Below, one piece after another: positions 1-8,649 of a DNA stretch of 64,000 nucleotides. Below the pieces are notes generated by a model. The model searched no databases. It worked only from the letters and a program-made list of their open reading frames with translations, and was not told the origin of the DNA. Source of the stretch: Zunongwangia atlantica 22II14-10F7. GTDB taxonomy: Bacteria > Bacteroidota > Bacteroidia > Flavobacteriales > Flavobacteriaceae. Each line of letters begins with the position of its first letter. Positions within the stretch are counted from its first letter, which is position 1. The position numbers and the translations under genes are program-made. Location: NCBI RefSeq assembly GCF_002094855.1, contig NZ_ARYN01000015.1:82934-146933 (forward strand). The letters run 5' to 3'.

Positions 1-87
1 AAAAAGGCTAAAGAAAAAGCTTAAATTCTGGAAAAAGTAATTTTCTAATTCGCCATAAAAATATCTCCCGTTTTTATCGAATATCGA
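1..87. other. Window edge, no assigned gene
   Basis: This short stretch lies downstream of the glycerophosphotransferase-like gene. On the minus strand the frame stays open beyond that gene's TAG stop to the window edge (about 29 codons). I see no credible start codon, and so short an open frame in AT-rich DNA can arise by chance. No gene is called. Confidence 0.3.
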
Positions 88-1149
88 CTATCGATTAAAA
101 GGTTTTCTATAGCTTTTTAAAGTAAAATAATTCAGTTTTTTTCTTAATTGATAGCGTCTTACCAGGTTTAAAGGTTTGTTGGATAATTCAGATTTATCAG
201 TGTGTAAAACATCAATACAGGTAGAAATTACGCGCTCGCTGCTTTTTCCATCAAAATAAGGATGCGTGTCGTAGATGTAAGATTCGATGTTTTTCAGTAG
301 TTTTTCTGAAGGTGAAAAAGCTGCTCTAATGGCGCTTTCAATTTCTTCAGCATTAGAAATATTGATAAGATGATTGGCAGGTTTATTATTTCTAAAAGTC
401 ACTACCGGTTTTTTCTGAAGTATAAACTCGGTAATTGCAGATGTAGTGTCTGAAAACATGATATCTGCCTGGCGAAACAGCGGAATAATATCTGTAGTAT
501 CGTAATATTTGAAGTTTTCGTGCTGCATTTTTTTAACGATCTCAATTTTCTCTTTATCCATTTTTGGATGCAGCACAGCCAGAAACTCAAATTCGCCAGT
601 TTTCGATAATCTTTTTATTTCAGCGATCACTTCTTCATTATACAACCAACTGTATTTTGGAGAGAAGGTAGAAGAAAGCAATATTGTAGGTTTTTCACGC
701 TTATTTTCTTCAATCTTAAACAAAGGATCTACTTTAGACCAACCGGTTTCTCTCACTAAAAAATGATTCTTTTTTTGCTGAATTTCCTTAAACGGAATGG
801 TCGTCGATGGACCTTGCGTACAATAAAGATCAAATAAACCACGAATTCTAAAATGACCTTTTTTGTCGCTATGTTTATGGGCTAAAAATCCATGAAAAAT
901 CTGCACTTTTAATCCCGGTAGAAAATCGGCAACAACATCTGTAATGCATAGCACGATATCTGGATTGTAATCTATCGCGTCTTCAATTGTTTCGATCAAA
1001 TCCCCATTTTCAGGGAAATAGGATCTGGGAGGATCCAACTCTGTAAACCATTTTACCTCGTAGTTTCTTTTCCTAATTTCTTCCTGAAGCGGTAAACCAA
1101 TCGGCAACGCATAAGTATGACTTATATAAATTAAAAAGCGATAGGTCAT
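88..1149 (-). CDS. CDP-glycerol glycerophosphotransferase-like (TagF/GT-B) protein
   Basis: A 353-residue cytoplasmic protein with a GT-B-like layout resembling CDP-glycerol glycerophosphotransferases and related surface-polysaccharide transferases. The N-terminal half carries a 'QIFHGFLAHK' segment, like the HG-containing motif of this family. The C-terminal half has a 'LHPKMD' segment and 'ADIMFSDTTSAITEFI' (about residues 228-243), the usual donor-binding SD-(T/S)S-E pattern. Its ATG overlaps the TGA of the preceding heptosyltransferase-like gene by 4 bp (ATGA), so the two are probably translationally coupled. The likely role is adding a glycerol-phosphate or sugar unit to LPS or another envelope polymer; donor and acceptor cannot be read from the sequence. 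Confidence 0.7.
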   Translation of the reverse strand: MTYRFLIYISHTYALPIGLPLQEEIRKRNYEVKWFTELDPPRSYFPENGDLIETIEDAIDYNPDIVLCITDVVADFLPGLKVQIFHGFLAHKHSDKKGHFRIRGLFDLYCTQGPSTTIPFKEIQQKKNHFLVRETGWSKVDPLFKIEENKREKPTILLSSTFSPKYSWLYNEEVIAEIKRLSKTGEFEFLAVLHPKMDKEKIEIVKKMQHENFKYYDTTDIIPLFRQADIMFSDTTSAITEFILQKKPVVTFRNNKPANHLINISNAEEIESAIRAAFSPSEKLLKNIESYIYDTHPYFDGKSSERVISTCIDVLHTDKSELSNKPLNLVRRYQLRKKLNYFTLKSYRKPFNR

Positions 1150-2195
1150 TTAGTGTTCAATTTTAGGAATTGGTCTAGCGGTTCTTCAATATAAGCTGGT
1201 AAAAATTTCTCGTAAAGCTCAAATGCATCTTTGTGCAAATCGTCCTGACTTTTTTCAGCAAATAATTCCGGAGAAAAATCTTTTAAATGAACCGAAACAT
1301 TCTGCTTTCCGTCTTCATAAATATTCCAGTTCGTTTTGTTTAAAGGCGGAGAAAAAATCGCAAAAGATGGGATATTTAAAGCTTTCGCCATGTTTATAGC
1401 GCCACCTTCATTCCCAATGATCGCATCACAAAAACTGGTAAGAGCTAAAAATTCTCTCAGACTTTTTCCGTAGATCTCAAGATGAATTTTCTGCTTGGTT
1501 TGCGCATTGCAATAACCAATTAAAGTTGAAATTTGATCTTTTTGGCTTGGGATATAATTAAATAAAATAGCCGTATTTTCTTTGGCTGCGATCTGGTCTA
1601 AGAGCCTGGCCAAATAGGGGAGCGGATAGGTTTTCTTTTCTGAACTTCCTAAAGCCCCGATCATATAAATAGAATCTGAAAGATCCACGCCACCTTCAAT
1701 TAAAATTCTTTTAGCTTTTTCACGTTCAGCATCGCTCAAGAATATTTTTGGTTTTAGCTGAAGCGGAGCATTTTTAATAAGCGGAGTAAGCAATTGCATT
1801 CGCTTTTCGATCGCAGCACCTGCATGTGTTTTAGCCTGAATTTTTCGGCTAAAAACATGTGTGTAGAATGGGCGGGTATATTTTTTATCGAATCCAATTT
1901 TATATTTCGACCCAGATAAACTGGTAAGAATCGATGTTTGTACCGTAGAATATGCATCGATAATGGCGTAGTATTTTTCAGATCTAATTAGCTTCAGTAA
2001 TCTATAAAAAGGAAGCTCATTTTTACCGAATATCAGCTTATCGATAAAAGGATTGTTTTCTACAACCGCCTTAGTGTGCGGATAAATTAGGTAATGCAAC
2101 TGCGCTTTAGGATAAGCATCCCGAAGTGCCTCAAATAAGATTGAGGACGTAAGAACGTCCCCAATCATTTTTTGCTGTATTACCAGAATTTTCAT
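1146..2195 (-). CDS. Glycosyltransferase family 9 (heptosyltransferase-like)
   Basis: A 349-residue protein with the ADP-heptose:LPS heptosyltransferase (GT9) architecture. It opens with 'MKILVIQQKMIGDVL', the nucleotide-sugar transferase start typical of the family. Further on are 'GALGSSEKKTYPLPYL' (about residue 180) and 'CDAIIGNEGGAINMAKAL' (about residue 260), which match the second-domain donor-binding motifs. It probably adds a sugar to the LPS core at the inner membrane. Its ATG directly abuts the dapD stop with no spacer and its stop overlaps the next transferase start, giving a tight dapD-GT9-TagF-like unit. The transferred sugar is unknown, because many Bacteroidota GT9 proteins do not use heptose. 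Confidence 0.82.
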   Translation of the reverse strand: MKILVIQQKMIGDVLTSSILFEALRDAYPKAQLHYLIYPHTKAVVENNPFIDKLIFGKNELPFYRLLKLIRSEKYYAIIDAYSTVQTSILTSLSGSKYKIGFDKKYTRPFYTHVFSRKIQAKTHAGAAIEKRMQLLTPLIKNAPLQLKPKIFLSDAEREKAKRILIEGGVDLSDSIYMIGALGSSEKKTYPLPYLARLLDQIAAKENTAILFNYIPSQKDQISTLIGYCNAQTKQKIHLEIYGKSLREFLALTSFCDAIIGNEGGAINMAKALNIPSFAIFSPPLNKTNWNIYEDGKQNVSVHLKDFSPELFAEKSQDDLHKDAFELYEKFLPAYIEEPLDQFLKLNTK

Positions 2196-3011
2196 TTATA
2201 CCGCAACATCATATTCTCTAAGCGCATCGTTTAGAGAAGTTTTTTTGTTGGTACTTTCTTTACGTTTCCCAATAATTAATGCACATGGTACATTAAATTC
2301 TCCCGCTGGGAATTTTTTCGTGTAACTTCCAGGAATCACTACAGATCTTGCAGGAACAATTCCTTTCATTTCTACAGGCTCGTCACCAGTTACATCGATA
2401 ATTTTTGTTGAAGCAGTAAGTACAACATTTGCTCCAAGAACGGCTTCTTTTTCTACACGTACACCTTCTACAACGATGCTACGAGATCCTAAGAATGCGT
2501 TATCTTCAATAATTACAGGAGAGGCTTGCAACGGCTCTAAAACACCACCAATACCAACACCACCACTAAGGTGAACGTTTTTACCAATTTGTGCACAACT
2601 ACCAACAGTTGCCCAGGTATCTACCATAGTACCTTCGTCTACGTAAGCACCAATGTTTACATAACTTGGCATCATAATAACACCGCTAGAAATGTAAGCA
2701 CCGTGTCTTGCTACAGCGTTTGGTACTACACGAATTCCTTTTTCTTTATAACCTCTCTTTAAAGGCATTTTATCGTGGTACTCGAAGATTCCAGCTTCAA
2801 GAGTTTCCATTTTCTGGATAGGGAAGTAAAGCACAACACCTTTCTTAACCCACTCGTTTACCTGCCAACCACCTTCAACTGGCTCGGCAGTTCTTAGTTT
2901 ACCTTCGTCCAAAAGAGTAACAACTTCTCTAATGGCATCGGTAGTTTCTTTATCTTTTAACAGCTCGCGATTTTCCCAGGCTGCTTCGATTTTCGCTTTT
3001 AAGTGATCCAT
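2196..3011 (-). CDS. dapD: 2,3,4,5-tetrahydropyridine-2,6-dicarboxylate N-succinyltransferase
   Basis: A 271-residue DapD. It succinylates tetrahydrodipicolinate in the lysine/meso-diaminopimelate pathway, which supplies peptidoglycan. The N-terminal helical part ('AKIEAAWENRELL') is followed by the left-handed beta-helix hexapeptide region, with 'MPSYVNIGAYVDEGTMVDTWATVG' split over the active-site coils and 'GGVGIGGVLEPL' further on. An in-frame ATG at 3044 would add 11 residues. The start at 3011 is preferred because it gives the family N-terminus and because a TATATTTGC -7 box lies at 3026-3034, inside the longer version. It is the first gene of a unit with two envelope transferases. Confidence 0.93.
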   Translation of the reverse strand: MDHLKAKIEAAWENRELLKDKETTDAIREVVTLLDEGKLRTAEPVEGGWQVNEWVKKGVVLYFPIQKMETLEAGIFEYHDKMPLKRGYKEKGIRVVPNAVARHGAYISSGVIMMPSYVNIGAYVDEGTMVDTWATVGSCAQIGKNVHLSGGVGIGGVLEPLQASPVIIEDNAFLGSRSIVVEGVRVEKEAVLGANVVLTASTKIIDVTGDEPVEMKGIVPARSVVIPGSYTKKFPAGEFNVPCALIIGKRKESTNKKTSLNDALREYDVAV

Positions 3012-3025
3012 AAATCTAATTTTTA

Positions 3026-3034
3026 GCAAATATA
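3026..3034 (-). promoter_or_regulatory. Predicted -7 promoter box for dapD
   Basis: On the minus strand this reads TATATTTGC, matching the Bacteroidota TAnnTTTG element. It sits 15 bp upstream of the dapD ATG at 3011, so the leader would be very short. It also argues against the longer reading frame starting at 3044. Confidence 0.6.
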
Positions 3035-3052
3035 ATAGCTTCATTGTAATTT

Positions 3053-3085
3053 TTGGGGAGCTATGGATATAAACCTTACCTTTGC
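3053..3085 (+). promoter_or_regulatory. Predicted ruvX promoter
   Basis: A TTGG (-33-like) at 3053 and TACCTTTGC (-7, TAnnTTTG type) at 3077-3085 are about 20 bp apart, ahead of the ruvX ATG at 3100. The dapD promoter lies just to the left on the other strand, so this is a compact divergent promoter region. Confidence 0.6.
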
Positions 3086-3099
3086 ATAAATTTTGAAGT

Positions 3100-3504
3100 A
3101 TGGCAAGAGTAATGGCATTAGATTATGGAGTAAAGCGAACGGGAATCGCCGTTACCGATGAACTTCAGATGATTGCCAGCGGACTTACCACAGTTGACAC
3201 TCCATCTCTTTTAAATTTTCTTGAGGATTATTTTAAAAAAGAAAAGGTAGAAACCGTGGTGGTAGGAGAGCCAAAGCAAAAGGATAATTCGGCCAGCCAG
3301 AGTGAAGTTTTTATTGCTGAATTTCTTAAAAAATTCACCGAAAAATTTCCTGATATGAAGCTGGTACGTGTCGACGAGCGTTTTACCAGTAAAATGGCTT
3401 TTCAAACCATGATTGATAGCGGACTCAAAAAGAAGAAGCGACAAAATAAAGCTTTGGTCGATGAAGTTAGCGCAACCATTATCCTTCAGTCTTATCTTTA
3501 TTAA
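3100..3504 (+). CDS. ruvX: Putative pre-16S rRNA nuclease / Holliday junction resolvase-like YqgF
   Basis: A 134-residue RNase H-fold protein of the YqgF/RuvX family. The catalytic layout is visible: 'MALDYGVKRTGIA' gives the first acidic residue with the G-x-K-R-x-G signature, 'VVVGEP' follows the second strand, 'RVDERFTS' supplies the central D-E-R, and 'ALVDEVSATIILQ' the C-terminal D. The E. coli homologue processes the 5' end of 16S rRNA; a junction-resolvase role is also proposed. The gene is divergent from dapD, monocistronic or followed by def after a 164-bp gap. Length is typical for the family. Confidence 0.9.
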   Translation: MARVMALDYGVKRTGIAVTDELQMIASGLTTVDTPSLLNFLEDYFKKEKVETVVVGEPKQKDNSASQSEVFIAEFLKKFTEKFPDMKLVRVDERFTSKMAFQTMIDSGLKKKKRQNKALVDEVSATIILQSYLY

Positions 3505-3668
3505 ACTTTTCAGGATTAAATAAGTCCAATTTAAGATAAGTATTTACTTCAGAATTAAATTAGATAATGTATGATGTTTTATTATTTGAATTCAATTATA
3601 CTTATTCATGATGCATTAATCATTTTGCAATAGACATTACAATTTAAAAAGAGAATAAAGAACAGTAT

Positions 3669-4259
3669 ATGATTTTACCAATAGTTGCCTACGGTGATCC
3701 GGTGTTAAAGAAGATGGCAAAACCGATTGATAAGGATTACCCTAAATTAGAGGAATTAATAAGTAATATGTGGGATACCATGTATAATGCCTACGGCGTT
3801 GGTCTTGCTGCACCACAGGTTGGGGTTCCTATCAGATTATTTGTGATCGATGCCGCTCCTTTTGCTGAAGATGATGATCTAAGTGCTTCTGAAAAAGAAT
3901 ATTTAAAAGGATTCAAAAAAGTTTTTATCAATGCGAAGATCATAGAAGAAACCGGGGACGAATGGGCTTTTTCTGAAGGTTGTTTAAGTATTCCAGATAT
4001 TAGGGAAGATATTTTTAGAAAACCAGAGGTAACTATCGAATATCAAGATGAGAACTTTGAGACAAAAAAAGAAACTTTTACCGGTTTAGCGGCACGTGTA
4101 GTTCAGCATGAGTACGATCATACAGAAGGAATTCTTTTTACTGAAAAGATCTCCAGCCTAAAGAAACGACTGATTAACGGGCGTTTAAAAAAGATTTCTT
4201 CAGGAAAAATTAGAGTAGACTATAAGATGCGTTTTCCAAGCGCAAAAAAAGGTCGTTAA
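3669..4259 (+). CDS. def: Peptide deformylase
   Basis: A 196-residue deformylase that removes the formyl group from the initiator methionine of nascent proteins. All three metal/active-site motifs are present: 'GVGLAAPQVG' (about residues 41-50), 'EGCLSIP' (about 101-107, Cys ligand) and 'QHEYDHTEG' (about 142-150, the HExxH metal site). The start is well placed because 'MILPIVAYGDPVLK' is the family N-terminus. It is followed after 57 bp by a DUF5606 gene, a common Bacteroidota neighbour order (ruvX-def-DUF5606). Confidence 0.95.
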   Translation: MILPIVAYGDPVLKKMAKPIDKDYPKLEELISNMWDTMYNAYGVGLAAPQVGVPIRLFVIDAAPFAEDDDLSASEKEYLKGFKKVFINAKIIEETGDEWAFSEGCLSIPDIREDIFRKPEVTIEYQDENFETKKETFTGLAARVVQHEYDHTEGILFTEKISSLKKRLINGRLKKISSGKIRVDYKMRFPSAKKGR

Positions 4260-4316
4260 TATTTTTGATAATTTAAAGCGGGGTGTGATATTTGCCACCC
4301 AAATTCAAACGAGACT

Positions 4317-4745
4317 ATGGCATTAGATAAAATTTTAGCAATATCAGGGAAACCAGGTTTGTATGAGCTTGCTGCACAAACCAGAGGAGGTTTTATTGCA
4401 AAATCAATCTTGGATGGAAAAAAAATTGCAGTTAATATGCGTCACAATGTGAGCATTCTTAGCGAAATCGCGATTTATACCTATACAGAAGAAGTGCCTT
4501 TGGGGCAGGTTCTAGAAAATATTAAACAAAAAGAAGATGGTGGTGAAGCTATTAGCCACAAAGCTTCTAAAGCACAACTGGAAGATTATTTTGCTGAAAT
4601 ATTACCAGATTACGATGTAGATCGTGTATATACTAGTGATATTAAAAAAATTATCCAGTGGTATAATCTTCTTACCAAAAATGGTTTAAATGATTTCTCT
4701 AAATCTGAGGAAGCTGAAACCGAAACTTCAGGAGAAGAAGAATAG
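4317..4745 (+). CDS. DUF5606 domain protein
   Basis: A 142-residue cytoplasmic protein of the Bacteroidota-restricted DUF5606 family, recognised by 'LAISGKPGLYEL' and 'GGFIAKSILDGKK' near the N-terminus. The rest is a small mixed fold with an aspartate/glutamate-rich C-terminal tail ('EAETETSGEEE'). Its function is not established. It lies 57 bp after def and ends in its own rho-independent terminator, so it is probably co-transcribed with def. Association with translation is only suggested by that neighbourhood. Confidence 0.85.
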   Translation: MALDKILAISGKPGLYELAAQTRGGFIAKSILDGKKIAVNMRHNVSILSEIAIYTYTEEVPLGQVLENIKQKEDGGEAISHKASKAQLEDYFAEILPDYDVDRVYTSDIKKIIQWYNLLTKNGLNDFSKSEEAETETSGEEE

Positions 4746-4770
4746 ATAAAGATTTATTTCAAAACAGAGA

Positions 4771-4808
4771 AAAACCTGTTTTAGCAGCTTGCTGAAACGG
4801 GTTTTTTA
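4771..4808 (+). terminator. Rho-independent terminator after the def-DUF5606 unit
   Basis: AAACCTGTTT... pairs imperfectly with ...GAAACGGGTTT (with a small bulge), followed by a T-run at 4802-4807. Confidence 0.65.
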
Positions 4809-4967
4809 TTTGTCTGAAAATCAGTTATTTGTCAAATCTAGTAATTGATGATTTGATAAAATTTAACTTATATTATTAATAAATTAACGATTTCTAATCG
4901 CATTTTAATCTAAATCCAATAATATTTTAAATCGAAGCCAATAGTTTTGATTTAAAATCAAGTACCA

Positions 4968-5315
4968 ATGAGAACTATATTTTTATTTTGTTTTAGCCTG
5001 TTAATTTCTGGTCTAAGTTTTGGCCAGGAACAACCACAAAACGTAAAAGAAGGAGATGTTTTTACGATCAATTCAAGTAGTAATTTAAAATATGAATTCC
5101 TAAAACTACCAAAGTTAAATATGTTGGTAAAGCAGGGAGAACGACCAAATTATAAGAAATTAAACGGATTGGAAGTAGAGGTTGTTTCTGTAGAAAAAAC
5201 TAAAGAAGGAACTTTTGCAGTTCTAAAAAGAACAGACGATGAAGATTTTTTTATTCATCGTAAAACAATAAAGGCCAATTTAGATAAGGCTTTTAGTTAC
5301 GGGGAGTTAAAGTAG
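4968..5315 (+). CDS. Small exported protein of unknown function
   Basis: A 115-residue protein with a clear Sec signal peptide (residues 1-19, hydrophobic 'IFLFCFSLLISGLSFG', then QE at the cleavage site), so it is probably periplasmic or secreted. The mature part is about 95 residues, rich in Lys and Glu, and contains the segment 'VKEGDVFTINSSSNLKYEFLKLP' split by short loops. It looks like a small beta-domain protein but I recognise no family. It is monocistronic, preceded by a ~220-bp AT-rich region and followed by a bidirectional terminator shared with smpB. Confidence 0.7.
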   Translation: MRTIFLFCFSLLISGLSFGQEQPQNVKEGDVFTINSSSNLKYEFLKLPKLNMLVKQGERPNYKKLNGLEVEVVSVEKTKEGTFAVLKRTDDEDFFIHRKTIKANLDKAFSYGELK

Positions 5316-5338
5316 ATTAGATTATTTTTTCCAAACTA

Positions 5339-5374
5339 AAAAGGAGTATAGTTTTTAATTATACTCCTTTTTTA
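5339..5374. terminator. Bidirectional terminator between a small exported protein gene and smpB
   Basis: AAAAGGAGTATA (5339-5350) and TATACTCCTTTT form a 12-bp stem with T-runs on both strands. The smpB stop codon (5355-5357) sits in the loop, so the last smpB codons form one arm. Confidence 0.8.
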
Positions 5375-5816
5375 TTCTATCTAATTTACGTTTGTTATCA
5401 CGATCTTTAATGGTTTCTCGTTTATCGTAAAGCTTTTTACCTTTAGCAAGGCTAATTTGCATTTTTGCGAGTCCGCGATCGTTAATAAATAACCGAAGCG
5501 GAATAATGGTTAATCCTCCATTTTTAACCTCTTTTTCAAGTTTTCGTAATTCTCTTTTTTGCAATAGGAGTTTACGTTCACTCTTTGGATTATGGTTAAA
5601 ATGGGTAGCATGTGAATATTCTTCTACATGCATATTAATTACATATAATTCGCCATCCTGAAATTCACAAAAACTCTCTGCAATAGAGGCTTTACCCTGG
5701 CGTATCGCTTTAATTTCGGTTCCAGCTAATTTTATTCCTGCCACATATTTGTCCAGAAATTCATATTGAAATTTAGCCTTTCGGTTTTTGATATTTATAG
5801 TGTTAGCCTGTTTCAT
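5355..5816 (-). CDS. smpB: SsrA-binding protein SmpB
   Basis: A 153-residue SmpB, the tmRNA-binding protein that rescues stalled ribosomes by trans-translation. The family signature is complete: 'INIKNRKAKFQYEFLD' at the N-terminus, 'AGTEIKAIRQGKASI' (about residues 32-46), 'NMHVEEYSHA' and the C-terminal 'KGKKLYDKRETIKDRD' tail that mimics the tRNA codon-anticodon stem in the decoding centre. The gene's 3' end lies inside its own terminator hairpin. No tmRNA gene is seen in the window. Confidence 0.96.
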   Translation of the reverse strand: MKQANTINIKNRKAKFQYEFLDKYVAGIKLAGTEIKAIRQGKASIAESFCEFQDGELYVINMHVEEYSHATHFNHNPKSERKLLLQKRELRKLEKEVKNGGLTIIPLRLFINDRGLAKMQISLAKGKKLYDKRETIKDRDNKRKLDRIKKEYN

Positions 5817-6059
5817 TTCAATTCAAAAAATTTGGAAACTCATTTTTTAGATGTTGTGCTAAATAGTTTCCTTTTATATAATGCCTGTTCTGCGCTTTTT
5901 TGACTTACAAAAATAGTAAGCTTCACAAGATTATTAACGCATTTTACAAAAATCGTAACAAACAAAAGTAAGAATTCATTTTTACTCCACTTCAATCAGT
6001 GGTCACTAATTCCTCGAGAACCTGAAAGGAATTATTATCTTTGCCGACAATTTTAGCCT

Positions 6060-6803
6060 ATGAAAAAAATTACCCTACTCCTTCTAATTTCAATATTCAG
6101 TATTTCCTGTCAGCAAAAAGAGCTTGATGCCAAAGAGATTATCAACAAATCTATCGAAGTCTCTGGTGGAAAGAAATATGATTCTGCAACAATATCTTTT
6201 AATTTTAGAAATAAACATTATAAAAGTACCAGGAAAAATGGCCAATATCAACTAGAACGCCATCAGGAAGATTCCTTGGGAAATAAAATCATCGATAAAT
6301 TATCGAATAACGGCTTTACACGCACAAAGAACAGCGAGAACATTGCTTTGGCAGATTCTACAGCCAGTGCATACTCAAATTCGGTAAATTCAGTACATTA
6401 TTTTGTGCAATTACCTTACGGTCTAAATGGTGAAGCGGTGAATAAAGATCTTTTAGGGAAAGACAGTATAAAAGGTAAAGAATATTACGAAATTAAAGTT
6501 AGTTTTAATCAAGATGGTGGCGGCACCGATTACGAGGATGAATATCTTTACTGGATCAATACCAATACATTCACGGTAGACTATCTGGCGTACAGTTATC
6601 ACGTAAATGAAGGCGGAATGCGTTTTAGAGAAGCCTTTAATGAACGAATAGTAAACGGAATTCGTTTTGTGGATTATAAAAATTATGCTGAAGACGATCT
6701 TTCTACACCTTTAGAAAGTCTTGATGAACTTTATGAAGCCGGCGAATTAGAATTATTTTCTGAAATTATTACTGAAGATGTTGAGGTTAGTTTTTCAGAA
6801 TAG
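6060..6803 (+). CDS. Lipoprotein, DUF6503-like
   Basis: A 247-residue predicted lipoprotein. The signal peptide ends in a lipobox ('SIFSISC', Cys at residue 17). The mature protein starts with 'QQKELDAKEIINKSIEVSGG', resembling the opening of Bacteroidota DUF6503 proteins. These have a LolA/LppX-like beta-sheet appearance, suggesting lipid or hydrophobic ligand handling, but the role is unknown. A TATCTTTG -7 box at 6036-6043 lies 17 bp before the ATG. The gene is monocistronic and converges with the methyltransferase gene 32 bp away. The family call is from memory of sequence style and is moderate. Confidence 0.65.
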   Translation: MKKITLLLLISIFSISCQQKELDAKEIINKSIEVSGGKKYDSATISFNFRNKHYKSTRKNGQYQLERHQEDSLGNKIIDKLSNNGFTRTKNSENIALADSTASAYSNSVNSVHYFVQLPYGLNGEAVNKDLLGKDSIKGKEYYEIKVSFNQDGGGTDYEDEYLYWINTNTFTVDYLAYSYHVNEGGMRFREAFNERIVNGIRFVDYKNYAEDDLSTPLESLDELYEAGELELFSEIITEDVEVSFSE

Positions 6804-6834
6804 TTTTTCTCAACGCTGATTCTTAAATTCAATA

Positions 6835-7599
6835 TTAGCTGTTTTTATAAGCAATTATTCGTAAACGCCGATAATCGGCATACCAGCCATCTTCTTTTAA
6901 AAGTGCTGGTTTTAGTCGGTTTTGAACTTCATTTTTAATGATTTCAGCGTCATTTTCAGGAATTCCTTCAAAAAAAGTCTTCCCAAACATCGAAATCCAG
7001 TCGATTATACCAGTTTCTTTATCAGCTAGTTTGGTAGGCCGATCGTATAATTCGGCTAAACGAACTTCAAAGCCTGCTTCTTCCAAAATATTGGTATATT
7101 CAGCAATAGAAGGGAAAAACCATAAGTTGATATTGGCCTGTTTTGGATAGTTTTTTTCTTTCAATACGGCTTTTAGTGTCTGTTCGATTTTCTGAACATT
7201 TCCTTTACCCCCAAATTCGATAATTAAGCGACCTTTTTTATTTAAATGCTGAAACATATTCGCCGCTGCTGCTTTATAATTTTTTACCCAATGCAAAGTG
7301 GCATTCGAGAAAATAGCATCAAATTTTTCAGCAAAATCAAAACTTTCAGCATTAGCAATTCTAAATTCTAAGTCTGGGAAATTACTTTTGGCGCTTTTAA
7401 TCATGGCTTCAGAAGCATCCATGCCAATAACTTTTGCTCCGCTTCTCGCAATTTCCTCAGTCAGTTGCCCGGCACCACAGCCCAGGTCTAAGATCAATTC
7501 ATCTTTCTGCGGCTTTAAAAGTTCGATTAGTGAACTTCCGTAGTGAAAAACAAAATCATGCTTTGTATTATACAATTTCGCATCCCAGCTTGTAGCCAT
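6835..7599 (-). CDS. Class I SAM-dependent methyltransferase
   Basis: A 254-residue methyltransferase of the trans-aconitate 2-methyltransferase / UbiE-like type. Motif I 'ILDLGCGAGQLTEEIA' (about residues 37-52), the acidic residue after strand 2 in 'VIGMDASEAMI' and the post-motif 'DAIFSNATLHWV' (about residues 90-101) are all present. This family commonly methylates a small carboxylate or a cofactor precursor; the substrate cannot be told. The N-terminus 'WDAKLYNTKHDFVFHYG' is typical. It lies 16 bp downstream of a lipoprotein gene on the same strand, so the two may be co-transcribed. Confidence 0.85.
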   Translation of the reverse strand: MATSWDAKLYNTKHDFVFHYGSSLIELLKPQKDELILDLGCGAGQLTEEIARSGAKVIGMDASEAMIKSAKSNFPDLEFRIANAESFDFAEKFDAIFSNATLHWVKNYKAAAANMFQHLNKKGRLIIEFGGKGNVQKIEQTLKAVLKEKNYPKQANINLWFFPSIAEYTNILEEAGFEVRLAELYDRPTKLADKETGIIDWISMFGKTFFEGIPENDAEIIKNEVQNRLKPALLKEDGWYADYRRLRIIAYKNS

Positions 7600-7615
7600 T
7601 TTTTTAGGTTTTTGG

Positions 7616-8464
7616 TTAAATAGAATCGGTACTTAACGAAGCAGTTTCTGCTAGTTCTTCTTTTAAACGATATTTCCAGCGTAAAGTTTCTGTGTATTCC
7701 AGTCCAAAATTGGTCTCGGTTTCCAGGTAATATATTTCGGTTTCAAAATCATTAAAAATCTCGTTGTAGATTTCTTCAGCAAACTTTTGCCACTTCATTT
7801 GCGAGTCGATTTTGGCTTCGATAAAAGCTTCACGCATTTTACGGGCGTAAAGTTCTAAAAGATCAAATTTAAGCTGATTGTATTCTAATTGATGCTTATT
7901 TTGATAGTTAGGTTGGATATAACTGCAACTAAAAACGATAATTGGTAAAACTTCAACCCGGCCTTTCGCTCCAATTTTGTAATCTTTATAATCTACATTT
8001 AAAGTGGCGCAAAGAAAAGAAGGACGTTCTAGTTTTGGCGCACTTTTAAAATGCTTCCAATCTACAGGATGTTCCCGGCTCCAAATAAGCATGTTCTGAA
8101 ATGCAAAAACATCTTCTAATCTAAGGATGTTAAACTTTATCTGGTGACAGCTGGAAAATTTACCCGGTAATTTATGTGATGTAATTTTGATGGCGTTACC
8201 ACCAAGTTTTCGAGCTTCATTTCTTGCATGATCCAAAACATGCTCGTAGCTGCAATCTACCGTAAAACCACCATCTTTTAATTGAAATTCGCCTATAGTC
8301 TCATAGGCTATAGAATCTGGGATAGTTTTGTTCTCTTCGATAATTGCTACGGATTCATTTTTTTTAAGCGGAGCAAATTGTTGTGCGGCTTCTCCTTTTA
8401 ATTTCATTTTAGAAGCGCAGGAGATGGTACTAATAATAAATAGCAGACAAATACATTTTCGCAT
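7616..8464 (-). CDS. Lipoprotein of unknown function
   Basis: A 282-residue predicted lipoprotein: signal peptide with lipobox 'STISC' (Cys about residue 16). The N-terminal domain (about residues 40-115) contains 'ETIGEFQLKDGGFTVDCSYEHVLDHARNEARKLGGNAIKI' split over strands and helix, a pattern like small outer-membrane lipoproteins that take up a two-layer fold with conserved Cys. The C-terminal half is charged and helical ('EEIYNEIFNDFETEIYYLE'). I do not recognise a defined family for the whole. It is followed at 16 bp by a methyltransferase gene. Confidence 0.6.
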   Translation of the reverse strand: MRKCICLLFIISTISCASKMKLKGEAAQQFAPLKKNESVAIIEENKTIPDSIAYETIGEFQLKDGGFTVDCSYEHVLDHARNEARKLGGNAIKITSHKLPGKFSSCHQIKFNILRLEDVFAFQNMLIWSREHPVDWKHFKSAPKLERPSFLCATLNVDYKDYKIGAKGRVEVLPIIVFSCSYIQPNYQNKHQLEYNQLKFDLLELYARKMREAFIEAKIDSQMKWQKFAEEIYNEIFNDFETEIYYLETETNFGLEYTETLRWKYRLKEELAETASLSTDSI

Positions 8465-8649
8465 GGAAACAGGAAACTTAAATTTAAATGTAGCGAATTA
8501 ATATCAAATCTATGATTATCTAAATGAAGAATTAATACCATATCGTTTTTTGTTAAGAAATCTCAATTAACTAGAATTTCAAAAAGCTTTAACGGGGCTT
8601 TATAAGCAAAGCCTGGAGTGCTAACGTACCTTAGAAAAAAATAAAAGCT

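Noticed and set aside
1..87. Open frame on the minus strand continuing past the TAG stop of the glycerophosphotransferase-like gene to the window edge
   Set aside because: Only about 29 codons, no start codon, and AT-rich DNA gives such runs by chance. Sequence to the left would decide.
2571..2762. 63-residue plus-strand frame inside dapD
   Set aside because: Antisense to the hexapeptide region of dapD; a compositional shadow of the repeats.
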